NCBI GenBank assembly: GCA_017479385.1
Contig: JAFVCE010000017.1
Coordinates: forward strand, 248,001 to 312,000
Length of the DNA: 64,000 bases
Source: Bacteroidales bacterium
Lineage (GTDB): Bacteria > Bacteroidota > Bacteroidia > Bacteroidales > P3
Direction of reading: 5' to 3'
This document shows, piece after piece, positions 1 through 7,527 of this stretch. The notes beneath the pieces were generated by a model that saw nothing but the letters and a program-made list of their open reading frames with translations, had not been told where the DNA came from and did not search any database. Positions within the stretch are counted from its first letter, which is position 1. Each line of letters opens with the position of its first letter. A program made the position numbers and the translations under genes.

Positions 1-150
1 TGTGAAAGGTATTTGCAAACGCGAGGTTATGGCAAGCAAGTGTTCGCAAATCTCGAACGGCATCTCGCTATTTTCGACCACACAGGGGCCGGCAATCAGA
101 AAGAAGTTGCCGGTTTCGGTGTGTTGTAGTTTTGGCAAGTCAGGGTACAT
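1..150 (-). CDS. kdsA: 3-deoxy-D-manno-octulosonate 8-phosphate synthase, N-terminal part
   Basis: Only the first 50 codons are present; the gene runs off the left edge. The minus-strand ATG at 148-150 opens a frame whose product contains FFLIAGPCVVEN near residues 16-27 and then EICEHLLAI, the conserved start of the KdsA/DAHP-synthase TIM barrel. In this family the enzyme condenses phosphoenolpyruvate with arabinose 5-phosphate to give Kdo 8-phosphate for the LPS inner core. The assignment rests on this N-terminal block only; a DAHP synthase of the same fold is the main alternative, but the early LIAGPC motif directly after a short lead fits KdsA better. About 147 bp separate it from the methyltransferase downstream. 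A CAAAGTTC stretch near 195-202 could be a degenerate minus-strand -7 box. Confidence 0.85.
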   Translation of the reverse strand, partial: MYPDLPKLQHTETGNFFLIAGPCVVENSEMPFEICEHLLAITSRLQIPFT

Positions 151-297
151 CGTTTTATAAAACAATATTTTACGTTTCTTTTTCTTTAATAACGCAAAGT
201 TCGGAAAAATATTGTGTCGACGCTGCTTTTTTCTTTCTTATGTGGCTGAGGTGGGCATTTATCTGGCCGTTGAGGTTTTCGAGGTACGTGCCATCCC

Positions 298-1125
298 CTA
301 CCCTTTTCGCACTCGCAACTGCCAGAAAGCAACTGCTGCCGCGGCAGCAACGTTGAGCGAATCAACACCGTTTTGCATAGGTATGATTGCCGAATGGCAG
401 CAGGCTGTAATGGTCTCGGCCGGCAAACCATCGCCCTCATTGCCCAGTACTATGGCCGCACGGTCGAGGTTGGCAAAAGCTGGCGAATCGATTGGCAACG
501 CCTTGTCTGTCAGCGCCATGGCTATTGTTACAAATCCATTTTCGCGCAGCTGACCGACGGCCTCGGTGGCCGACGTCGACGAGTCGAGCTGGGTCCATGA
601 CAACTTGAATATTGTTCCCATACTGACGCGCACCGAGCGACGGTTGAGAGGGTCGCAGCAGGTATGGGTAAAAAGCAGCGCGTCTATTCCCAAGGCCGCT
701 GCCGCTCTGAAAATGGCACCCGTATTGGTGGCGTTTACAACTCCGTCGACCAATACTACGCGTTTCGCCTCGTTGCAGATTGCTTCGACCGATGGCAGCT
801 CTGGGCGATACATAGCACAAATCATGCCACGCGAGAGCGAATAACCCGTCAACGATGACAATAGTTCGCGCGAACCTGTATAAACAGTTATATTTCCGAA
901 CTTTTCGGCAAATGGCAGAACCTGACGGTCAACGAACTTTTCTTCTGTCAGCACTGACAGTGGTTGGCAGCCTGCTTCGAGTGCAGCCTTTATCACCTTT
1001 GGACTTTCGGCAATAAATACCCCTTTCGTGGGCTCAAGTTTGTTGCGAAGTTGAGCCTCGGTGAGGTGGGAGTAGACCTCCAACTCGGGGTCGTCGAGCG
1101 TCGTTATCTGTCTGACGGTTATCAT
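298..1125 (-). CDS. TrmH/SpoU family RNA 2'-O-ribose methyltransferase
   Basis: A 275-residue SPOUT methyltransferase. The three family motifs are visible: VNATNTGAIFRAA around residue 128, IVLGNEGDGL around 225, and LNVAAAAAV near the C-terminus, which together form the knotted SAM-binding site. An N-terminal substrate-binding domain (roughly residues 1-110) precedes the catalytic part, as in rRNA methyltransferases of the RlmB/TsnR type. These enzymes methylate the ribose 2'-OH of rRNA or tRNA; the exact target cannot be read from the sequence. Its ATG overlaps the TGA of the DnaJ gene (ATGA at 1122-1125), so it is the last gene of the long minus-strand run. It ends with TAG at 298-300. Confidence 0.88.
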   Translation of the reverse strand: MITVRQITTLDDPELEVYSHLTEAQLRNKLEPTKGVFIAESPKVIKAALEAGCQPLSVLTEEKFVDRQVLPFAEKFGNITVYTGSRELLSSLTGYSLSRGMICAMYRPELPSVEAICNEAKRVVLVDGVVNATNTGAIFRAAAALGIDALLFTHTCCDPLNRRSVRVSMGTIFKLSWTQLDSSTSATEAVGQLRENGFVTIAMALTDKALPIDSPAFANLDRAAIVLGNEGDGLPAETITACCHSAIIPMQNGVDSLNVAAAAAVAFWQLRVRKG

Positions 1126-1898
1126 TTCATGCCACGCTGGGACTTTACCTGCTCGTAGGCAGCATTGATCTTGCGCATCTGTTCTTCGGCATTGCGACGC
1201 ACCTCTTCGCCAAGACCTTCTACCTTGTCGGGATGATACTTCATTGCCATTCGGCGGTAGGCGCGGCGCACTTCATCGTCGGTGGCTGTTTTATCAATAC
1301 CAAGCACTTTATAGGGGTCGCCAGCATAACTGCTCGACGACGTCGAGCGGTTGCCGTAACTACGGCTTTGTCCTCCCATGTGGCGCTCGCGAATAGAGCC
1401 GTAATCTGCCACGTTGATGCCCAAATAGCACGCTATATTATTCAGAACGTTTAGTTCCTGCGAAGAGAACTCGTTATCGGCGCTGGCAAGGCCAAACAGG
1501 AAGTCGACAATGTGGTAGCGTGTAGTGTAGTCGGTGTTAACCTTAATCTGTCCGCAGACTTCGTGAAGCGGAATATCCTGCGCAACAAGCGAGCGCAACA
1601 TTTGGAGCAGTTCTTTGGCCTTGCTCTCGCCATAGTTAGCAAGCAGAAAGCGCTTCACATAGTCGAGCTCACTACGTTTCACAGTGCCGTCAGCCTTCAT
1701 CACTGCGGCAATCAAGACCAGCAACGCAGCATTGATATCGGCTTCGGTGCCAGTGTTTCGATATGGGCCATGATGTTTCTCCGTATCTGTTGAAGGCGAG
1801 GATATTGCTTTGCCAATAAAATAGCCCAATATGGCTCCAATGGGGCCACCTATAGCCCATCCTAATCCTGCAAACAACCATTTGGGTAAATTGCTCAT
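1122..1898 (-). CDS. TerB/DjlA-like membrane-linked J-domain protein
   Basis: 258 residues in three parts: a glycine-rich hydrophobic N-terminus (about residues 8-30, GWAIGGPIGAILGYFIG) that could insert in the membrane; a helical TerB-like domain (about 55-155) with acidic residues; and a C-terminal J domain (about 195-255) with the hallmark HPD tripeptide in KYHPDK. The order TM-TerB-J is that of DjlA-type co-chaperones, which stimulate the ATPase of DnaK at the membrane. The gene overlaps both neighbours by 4 bp (ATGA), which indicates translational coupling inside the operon. Its partner DnaK is not in the window. I infer a role in envelope protein quality control only from the domain order. 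Confidence 0.85.
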   Translation of the reverse strand: MSNLPKWLFAGLGWAIGGPIGAILGYFIGKAISSPSTDTEKHHGPYRNTGTEADINAALLVLIAAVMKADGTVKRSELDYVKRFLLANYGESKAKELLQMLRSLVAQDIPLHEVCGQIKVNTDYTTRYHIVDFLFGLASADNEFSSQELNVLNNIACYLGINVADYGSIRERHMGGQSRSYGNRSTSSSSYAGDPYKVLGIDKTATDDEVRRAYRRMAMKYHPDKVEGLGEEVRRNAEEQMRKINAAYEQVKSQRGMK

Positions 1899-4177
1899 TT
1901 TGTATTGAGATTATTATAAATTAAACCATGAATTATTGTCCGAATGTTCATTTTAGAGAGGCGGTTTGGCGAGGCCGAGGGGTGAACGCGATTAGAGAGA
2001 AAGACGTAAACAAGCTCTTTATCAGGGTCTACCCAAACCATTGTGCCGGTGAAACCTGTGTGGCCATACGAAGCCTGCGACGCCTCTGGGGCGGCAGTGT
2101 ACGACTCGGATAGTTTGAGGCCAACCTTATCGAACCCGAGGGCTCGCCGATTGCCGAGATTGACGTAATGGCGAGTGGTAAAAGTGTCGATAACAGATTG
2201 GCTCAAGTAGCGCCTGCCGCCATATTCACCGCCGTTGAGCAACATCTGCATGAGTTTTGCTACCTCTTCAGCCGTCGAGAATAATCCTGCATGGCCCGAC
2301 ACCCCACCCAATGCGTATGCGTTGGGGTCATGAACTTCGCCACGGATTAGTCCGCGATTGTTGTCGACCTCTGTAGGGGCTATACGCTCTATATCAATAC
2401 CATGCTCAACCGGTAGGAATGATGTACTGTTCAAACCCATAGGCTGGTAGAAATGGCGTTCAACATACATATCGAGTGGCAAACCAGTAACTTTTTCAAC
2501 CAAGTCGCCGAGTAGAATAAAGCCCAAGTCGCTGTACAAATATTTTCGTGCAGCATTGAGCTTGCTGGTTGCAATGAGGTTGAATATTGTGTCGCGGTTA
2601 TTAGAGACATGCCAGTAAGAGTCGAAGGCTTTGAAACCAGCTATATGGCTCATAGTCTGCCGTATGGTAATATTCTCTTTGTCAGTACCTTTGAGGTAAG
2701 GTAGATAGCGCGATAGCTTGTCGTCGAGTTTAACGCGACCGCCGTCCACCAGCTTCATCATGGCTAACGTTGTGGCAGTAACTTTCGTAAGCGAGGCAAG
2801 GTCATAGACGGTTTCGTTGTTAACGCTGTCTGCATCAGCGTCATACGATAATTGACCATACGACTTCGACAATATCATTCTCCCCTTATGCATTACCACT
2901 ATTTGGCATCCCGGGTAGGCTTTGGCTTTAATGCCAGCCATAGCAACCGAATCGATGCGCTTGTCGATGGCTATATTGAGGTCAGCAACAATGTCATTCG
3001 AACGTAAAGTAGCACTTTCATCAGGAACGACTATTTTGCTGAAATCTATTCCATTAGTACCAATTAACTGTTGTTTCGCTTTAAGAATGTTTCGACAATG
3101 GTTCTCGACCATATCCTTAACCTTTGAGTCAGACTCTGCCGCCAGGGTTATGACATCTATGGCTTGTGGCACATTGGGGGGGAGGAGCAACATATCGTTG
3201 CCTGCAAGAAGGGCTAACAACTCTGCTTGACCATCTTTGTAACCATTAGTAACACCCTTCATATCAAGGCCATCGGTAATAATCAAACCTTTAAAATTCA
3301 TGGCATTGCGCAACAAACTATCTACTATTGTTGGTGAAAGCGACGAAGGGTAATGTTTGTCGTATGCATTTACTTGAAGGTGAGCCACCATGACCCCACC
3401 AACACCCGCATTGATTAGTCTTCGAAAAGGGTAAAGGTCTATGGTATCGACATATTGGCGAGTGTGGTTGATGACAGGCAGCTGCAGATGGCTATCGGCA
3501 TCGGTGTCGCCATGGCCTGGAAAATGTTTAGCTACAGCCATTACTCCCTGACTTTGAAGACCTTTTGCATACATTATTCCGAGTCTCGACACTTTTTCGC
3601 GGTCGGTTCCGAACGACCGTGTGCCGATGACGGGATTTTTGGGATTACTATTTATGTCAACAACTGGAGCAAAATTGATGTGGACCCCGAGCTGGCGGCA
3701 CTGGCGTCCAATCTCTTCTCCAAGCCGATAGACAATGCTGTCTGACGTTGGCGATAGTCTACCAAAAACAGCATTACGTGGGAAAGAATAGCTATCTGTA
3801 AGCCTCATACCAAGTCCCCATTCAGCGTCAAGACAGACCAAAAGAGGAATGTGTGCCTGCGACTGGAATAGTCGTGTAAGTTCGACCTGACGCTGCGCAG
3901 TCCCCGCAAAAAAACATACCCCTCCAACACCATAGACATTCATAGTCTGCGAAAACTCGGCAGCCTTTGTGTCAGTCAGTTTTAACGGGACTCTGACAAC
4001 CATAAGTTGTGCAACTTTCTGACGCAGAGAGAGGGTCGACATTACTGAATCGACCCAATCAACACGCATGCTTTTGAACCGCATTCTGCCAACATGAAAA
4101 GCGCCATCGTTTTGCGCAATGGCAGTCGAGACAAGAAATAGAGAGCATAGCAGTACTATGAAACGTTTTGCGGTCAT
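1895..4177 (-). CDS. Secreted GH3 (NagZ-like) glycosidase fused to a serine beta-lactamase-family domain
   Basis: 760 residues with a signal peptide (residues 1-21, ending AIAQ). Residues about 45-375 are a glycoside hydrolase family 3 barrel of the NagZ type: KHFPGHGDTDADSH carries the catalytic His-Asp dyad and IITDGLDM carries the likely nucleophile D302. Residues about 405-755 are a class C beta-lactamase/esterase-like domain with the SLTK motif (S462, K465), a YSDLG segment in place of the YxN motif, and HTGFTG near the end. The usual GH3 C-terminal domain is missing between the two. Related fusions occur in Bacteroidota. NagZ-type enzymes release N-acetylglucosamine from muropeptides and the second domain may act on D-amino-acid peptides, so a cell-wall turnover role in the periplasm is likely; true beta-lactam hydrolysis is unproven. 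It overlaps coaE and the DnaJ gene by 4 bp each. Confidence 0.9.
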   Translation of the reverse strand: MTAKRFIVLLCSLFLVSTAIAQNDGAFHVGRMRFKSMRVDWVDSVMSTLSLRQKVAQLMVVRVPLKLTDTKAAEFSQTMNVYGVGGVCFFAGTAQRQVELTRLFQSQAHIPLLVCLDAEWGLGMRLTDSYSFPRNAVFGRLSPTSDSIVYRLGEEIGRQCRQLGVHINFAPVVDINSNPKNPVIGTRSFGTDREKVSRLGIMYAKGLQSQGVMAVAKHFPGHGDTDADSHLQLPVINHTRQYVDTIDLYPFRRLINAGVGGVMVAHLQVNAYDKHYPSSLSPTIVDSLLRNAMNFKGLIITDGLDMKGVTNGYKDGQAELLALLAGNDMLLLPPNVPQAIDVITLAAESDSKVKDMVENHCRNILKAKQQLIGTNGIDFSKIVVPDESATLRSNDIVADLNIAIDKRIDSVAMAGIKAKAYPGCQIVVMHKGRMILSKSYGQLSYDADADSVNNETVYDLASLTKVTATTLAMMKLVDGGRVKLDDKLSRYLPYLKGTDKENITIRQTMSHIAGFKAFDSYWHVSNNRDTIFNLIATSKLNAARKYLYSDLGFILLGDLVEKVTGLPLDMYVERHFYQPMGLNSTSFLPVEHGIDIERIAPTEVDNNRGLIRGEVHDPNAYALGGVSGHAGLFSTAEEVAKLMQMLLNGGEYGGRRYLSQSVIDTFTTRHYVNLGNRRALGFDKVGLKLSESYTAAPEASQASYGHTGFTGTMVWVDPDKELVYVFLSNRVHPSASPNRLSKMNIRTIIHGLIYNNLNTK

Positions 4178-4761
4178 TGGTTGCTAATTATTTGAGAATA
4201 AATGTATTCCACTTGACGCCTGCGAGGATTACCTTCATAATTCAGGACAACATAGTCTGCTTTGTCGATAGCATATTCCGCTGGAAGCTGGTTTCGCATT
4301 CGAGCCTCAATCTGTTGACGGGTTGAGTTGTCGCGAATCATAAGACGGCGCACACGCTCATCATGGTCAAGGTAAACACAAACCACGCTGTCCATCATTT
4401 TATCGAAACCATAATCGTAGAGGATAGCCGACTCAAAGACGATGTTAACACGACCTTGACCCGACCTTAACACCTCTTCAAAGTCGGCAATGACCCGTGG
4501 GTGAACGAGGGCGTTGAGGGCAGAAAGTAGGCCTTTGTCTGCAAATACAAGCTGAGCAATTGCTTTTTTATCTACGCTTCCATCTTGATGAAATATTACA
4601 GGTCCGAAAATGGAGCGCAATTCATGCTTGAAATTTTCGTCTTCATAATAGTGAGAAGCAACCTCGTCGGCAGAAAAGATGCGTGCCCCAAGCCTTTCAA
4701 ATTCGCGCAACACTGTGGTTTTTCCACAGCCAATTCCCCCTGTAAGTCCTATCCTTATCAT
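4174..4761 (-). CDS. coaE: Dephospho-CoA kinase
   Basis: 195 residues, the normal length. The P-loop GGIGCGKTT lies at residues 8-16, followed by ADEV, which holds the conserved Asp, and a NALVHPRV helix (about residues 82-89) typical of CoaE. It phosphorylates the ribose 3'-OH of dephospho-CoA, the final step of coenzyme A synthesis, in the cytoplasm. It overlaps the GH3 gene (ATGA at 4174-4177) and the YbbR gene (ATGA at 4758-4761). The order nusB...yajC-ybbR-coaE is common in Bacteroidota. Oddity: the segment at about 4443-4479 closely resembles the core of the dispersed intergenic repeat found elsewhere in this window; it encodes the surface-type stretch LRSGQGRVNIV just before the conserved VFESAIL strand. 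Confidence 0.95.
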   Translation of the reverse strand: MIRIGLTGGIGCGKTTVLREFERLGARIFSADEVASHYYEDENFKHELRSIFGPVIFHQDGSVDKKAIAQLVFADKGLLSALNALVHPRVIADFEEVLRSGQGRVNIVFESAILYDYGFDKMMDSVVCVYLDHDERVRRLMIRDNSTRQQIEARMRNQLPAEYAIDKADYVVLNYEGNPRRRQVEYIYSQIISNQ

Positions 4762-5720
4762 TTTATCACAATATATTGAATTTCAGAGGGGTTAATACTT
4801 TTAATTCGAGTCATTGAAGGAAATTTTGATAGCCTTACGGGCAAGGTTTCTTTGCCAGATTGTATCTCTTTTTGGTCGACTTCGGCTGCAAACATAGATG
4901 GCGATATGTTTGAATAATCGCTCTGAGGCACCCACACTGTAGCAACTACTTGTGAAGGATAAAGCTTGACATTGAGCGATGAATCGGCTCCGTTTATCAC
5001 TATCGGAATTTCAATTGTGAGTTCCGTGAAAGAAGAAATAGGAACGAAGACTTTTACTCTGTCGACCGACGGTCGAACATCGTCGAACTGCTCCCAAACT
5101 GGTTCAAGTAACAGTTCATAAGTATCACTATCTGTGATGTTTGTGAATGTTGCGGGCTGTAACTGTAAGCCCGTTATTTTCGACAGGGACTCCTCGGAGC
5201 CGTACAAGAAAACCGTGTCGGGCGAAACAATTGGTGCACCATTCAGTCCATATTGGTCGGCAAATTTAAAATCAACTTTTGACAAATCTGGACAAAATGG
5301 TTTGTACATCAATGGTTTGAGGACCAGCCTCAACGAATCTTTGGCAGAAGAAATTTGGCGGTTAGCCCTGATTTTTAGTTGAGGAGCAATTGTATCGAGA
5401 ACAGCGGCAACACCTATGGCTTTTGACAAGCGAACATCGGACGAGACGTCGATAGTTATACCCTGTTTCGAGTGGCGAAACTTACGCGCCACAGCCTCGA
5501 AACCATTCATGTCAACGTTTAGGTAAAGCGACGTATCTACATAAGTAACAGCGTATTGCGCGTCGTTGTACCCAACATAACCTACCGGGACTTTAATTGT
5601 GAAGTTCCTAACTTCGGACAATGAGACGAGAAGCCATACAACAGCCGTCAACATCGTTACAACGATAAAGGCTCTGTATGACTTGAACAGTTGTCTTGTC
5701 TGAAGCCATAACTTCCTCAT
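4758..5720 (-). CDS. YbbR-like (CdaR-type) membrane-anchored protein
   Basis: 320 residues with one N-terminal membrane span (about 17-37, AFIVVTMLTAVVWLLVSL) and a large beta-rich extracytoplasmic part. YbbR-type repeats can be recognised by the recurrent pattern of a short strand followed by the proline-containing end of a repeat (for example KVPVGYVGY and IEIPIVING). In Firmicutes YbbR/CdaR binds and regulates the diadenylate cyclase CdaA; no such cyclase is in this window, so the role here is not known. In Bacteroidota the gene is found between yajC and coaE, exactly as here. It starts 3 bp after the yajC stop region and overlaps coaE by 4 bp. Confidence 0.8.
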   Translation of the reverse strand: MRKLWLQTRQLFKSYRAFIVVTMLTAVVWLLVSLSEVRNFTIKVPVGYVGYNDAQYAVTYVDTSLYLNVDMNGFEAVARKFRHSKQGITIDVSSDVRLSKAIGVAAVLDTIAPQLKIRANRQISSAKDSLRLVLKPLMYKPFCPDLSKVDFKFADQYGLNGAPIVSPDTVFLYGSEESLSKITGLQLQPATFTNITDSDTYELLLEPVWEQFDDVRPSVDRVKVFVPISSFTELTIEIPIVINGADSSLNVKLYPSQVVATVWVPQSDYSNISPSMFAAEVDQKEIQSGKETLPVRLSKFPSMTRIKSINPSEIQYIVIK

Positions 5721-5723
5721 GTC

Positions 5724-6035
5724 TTACTTCTTTTCTTCCTTTTGTTCTGCAATAGGCTGAATCATAGACTTTTCGACAGTAAGAATCACACCGTTAGCGA
5801 CTTCGACGTCTATTGTGTGTTCTTCCACACTGTGAACTTTACCATAGATACCGCCCGAGAAGACAACTCTATCGCCCTTCTTTAGACCTTCGCGGAACTT
5901 AGCCTCTTCCTTGGCCTTCTTTTGCTGCGGACGAATCATGAGCAACCACATGAGGACGATTAACAAAATCATCCAAATCCACATCGAACCTGCACCATTA
6001 CCTGCAGATGCTTGCAGTAAAATCATCAAATTCAT
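5724..6035 (-). CDS. yajC: Preprotein translocase subunit YajC
   Basis: 103 residues. A single membrane span (about 17-38, MWIWMILLIVLMWLLMIRP) is followed by the signature RPQQKKAKEE and a small cytoplasmic beta domain with GDRVVFSGGIYGKV. This is the standard YajC layout, and the length is typical. YajC associates with SecDF and the SecYEG channel in the inner membrane and also contacts RND pumps in enterobacteria. It lies 35 bp after the DUF1573 gene and 3 bp before the YbbR gene. The C-terminus is lysine/glutamate-rich (EQKEEKK). Confidence 0.95.
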   Translation of the reverse strand: MNLMILLQASAGNGAGSMWIWMILLIVLMWLLMIRPQQKKAKEEAKFREGLKKGDRVVFSGGIYGKVHSVEEHTIDVEVANGVILTVEKSMIQPIAEQKEEKK

Positions 6036-6070
6036 AATTTTAATATCTATTTATTAATGTTATACTTTAA

Positions 6071-6526
6071 TTAAGCTCCAACTTGAGCTGTGATTATCAA
6101 ACGATTACGTGATGGTTGCGCGTTCGACACAACGGTCACTTCTTGGTACTGCTGTCCAGTTTTGCCAGCCGAATGGAACGATACGGTAACGTACCCCTCT
6201 TCGCCAGGAGCAATGCGATTGCGCGGATAGTCGGCAACCGTACAGCCACAAGTCGCTGAACAACTGCTAATTATGAGGTCAGCATTGCCTGTGTTTTTGA
6301 AATGGAAACTATAGGCAATGTTTTCGCCTTGCGACAGACGGCCAAAGTCGTGCTTTTCTTGGTCGAACGTCAGGACTGGAACTTTGGCATTTTTGTCAAA
6401 ACCGTCGGGAGTGATGGGATTGTTGATTAAATCCACATCGGCAGAACGGTTGCTTTGTGCCCCATTATTACACGAAATCAAGAGCAGCGAGAGCAATAAT
6501 GCCGGGACTATAAATAAGCGTTTCAT
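6071..6526 (-). CDS. DUF1573 family lipoprotein
   Basis: 151 residues. A lipoprotein signal ends in LLISC (Cys19). The mature part is one DUF1573 domain, an immunoglobulin-like fold related to ASPM-SPD-2-Hydin domains, with the characteristic pattern FDFGRLSQGE, FHFKNTGNADL, a cysteine cluster SCSATCGCT and APGEEGYVTVSF. The family is very common in Bacteroidota envelopes and its biochemical role is not established. The three clustered cysteines could bind metal or form a disulfide. The ATG overlaps the nusB stop (ATGA at 6523-6526). Because it sits between nusB and yajC, its expression should follow that of the translation/secretion operon. Confidence 0.88.
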   Translation of the reverse strand: MKRLFIVPALLLSLLLISCNNGAQSNRSADVDLINNPITPDGFDKNAKVPVLTFDQEKHDFGRLSQGENIAYSFHFKNTGNADLIISSCSATCGCTVADYPRNRIAPGEEGYVTVSFHSAGKTGQQYQEVTVVSNAQPSRNRLIITAQVGA

Positions 6527-7506
6527 TTGTCTTCCTCCTCGTCGAGCATGGACATATCGAGGAGACCCCTGCCCGACTTATTAATACGTCCAGCCGAACG
6601 CAAATCGATTATTATTCGGTCGAGTATACCGTTTATAAACAACTTGCTCCGGTCAGTACTAAATTCTTTTGAAAGTTCAATACATTCGTCAACCGTTACC
6701 CTTTCTGGGATAGACGGGCAGGTTGTGAACTCTGCAATGGCCATATTTATGAGTAAAATATCCATAGGTGCCACCCGCTCAAAGTCCCATCCTTGCAGGT
6801 GGGCCTTAATTAGTCGCTCGCACTCTTCGCGTCCGGCGAGGACCGTTTTGAGCAAGTTGCGAGCAAACTGCATATCGGCTTCATCTTTTTCGACTCGCCT
6901 ATCGTACATCAACGGCCACGGTGAAGCTTCGGTGAATGTATCCTCATTCAAAGTCTTCATCATCATGAAGTTATATTGAGCCACTTGGTCGTAGTCGTCA
7001 TCCCAAAGGAGGCTACGCTCGACAATTGCAGCACGCAAACCTTCGTCGTTCACAAGATAACGAAACAGCTGCAAAACCTCGGCTTGTGTGTGGGCGTAAT
7101 CCTGTTCCTCGGCCAACATTGAGCGATATGCCTCAATCTTACGAAACGAGAGGAATGCCTTTCTGAAAAGGTCTTCGCTCACATCCCAATTCATTTTGCA
7201 ACGCTCGATTTGTTTCGTTAAATCGAAGTTGTCGCGCAGGCGTCTTACAAACTCGTTGTCGACAAGGAATTTATTGTCTTCTAAATCGTCATTAGTGCTG
7301 AGGTAGATTTTCGAGCCTTCAGCAATCATCTTTTCAACGACCGAGAGCGCTTCGAGCAACATTGAAACTTGAACGATGCCTAAATCGTTCAGACGCTGAA
7401 TGTTAAACTCGAAAAGTTCGAGCGACACTGAAGGCTCTTTATCGCCGAACTGGTTGGCATAGACAGTCTGTAAGACTTTAGTTCTGAGGAAATGACGGCT
7501 TAACAT
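6523..7506 (-). CDS. nusB: Transcription antitermination factor NusB, long form
   Basis: 327 residues, more than twice the size of E. coli NusB (139), as is usual in Bacteroidota. The N-terminus has MLSRHFLRTKVLQTVYA, the RNA-binding helix of the NusB fold. The C-terminal part (about 190-315) has the second recognisable NusB block, FERVAPMDILLINMAIAEF and PERVTVDECIELSKEF. The middle is helical and unassigned. NusB with NusE (S10) binds boxA RNA and supports antitermination on rRNA operons. It begins 21 bp after the leuS stop and overlaps the DUF1573 gene by 4 bp. No separate promoter is evident, so it probably belongs to the leuS transcript. Confidence 0.92.
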   Translation of the reverse strand: MLSRHFLRTKVLQTVYANQFGDKEPSVSLELFEFNIQRLNDLGIVQVSMLLEALSVVEKMIAEGSKIYLSTNDDLEDNKFLVDNEFVRRLRDNFDLTKQIERCKMNWDVSEDLFRKAFLSFRKIEAYRSMLAEEQDYAHTQAEVLQLFRYLVNDEGLRAAIVERSLLWDDDYDQVAQYNFMMMKTLNEDTFTEASPWPLMYDRRVEKDEADMQFARNLLKTVLAGREECERLIKAHLQGWDFERVAPMDILLINMAIAEFTTCPSIPERVTVDECIELSKEFSTDRSKLFINGILDRIIIDLRSAGRINKSGRGLLDMSMLDEEEDK

Positions 7507-7527
7507 AGTTAGATATTGGAAGTTTTG

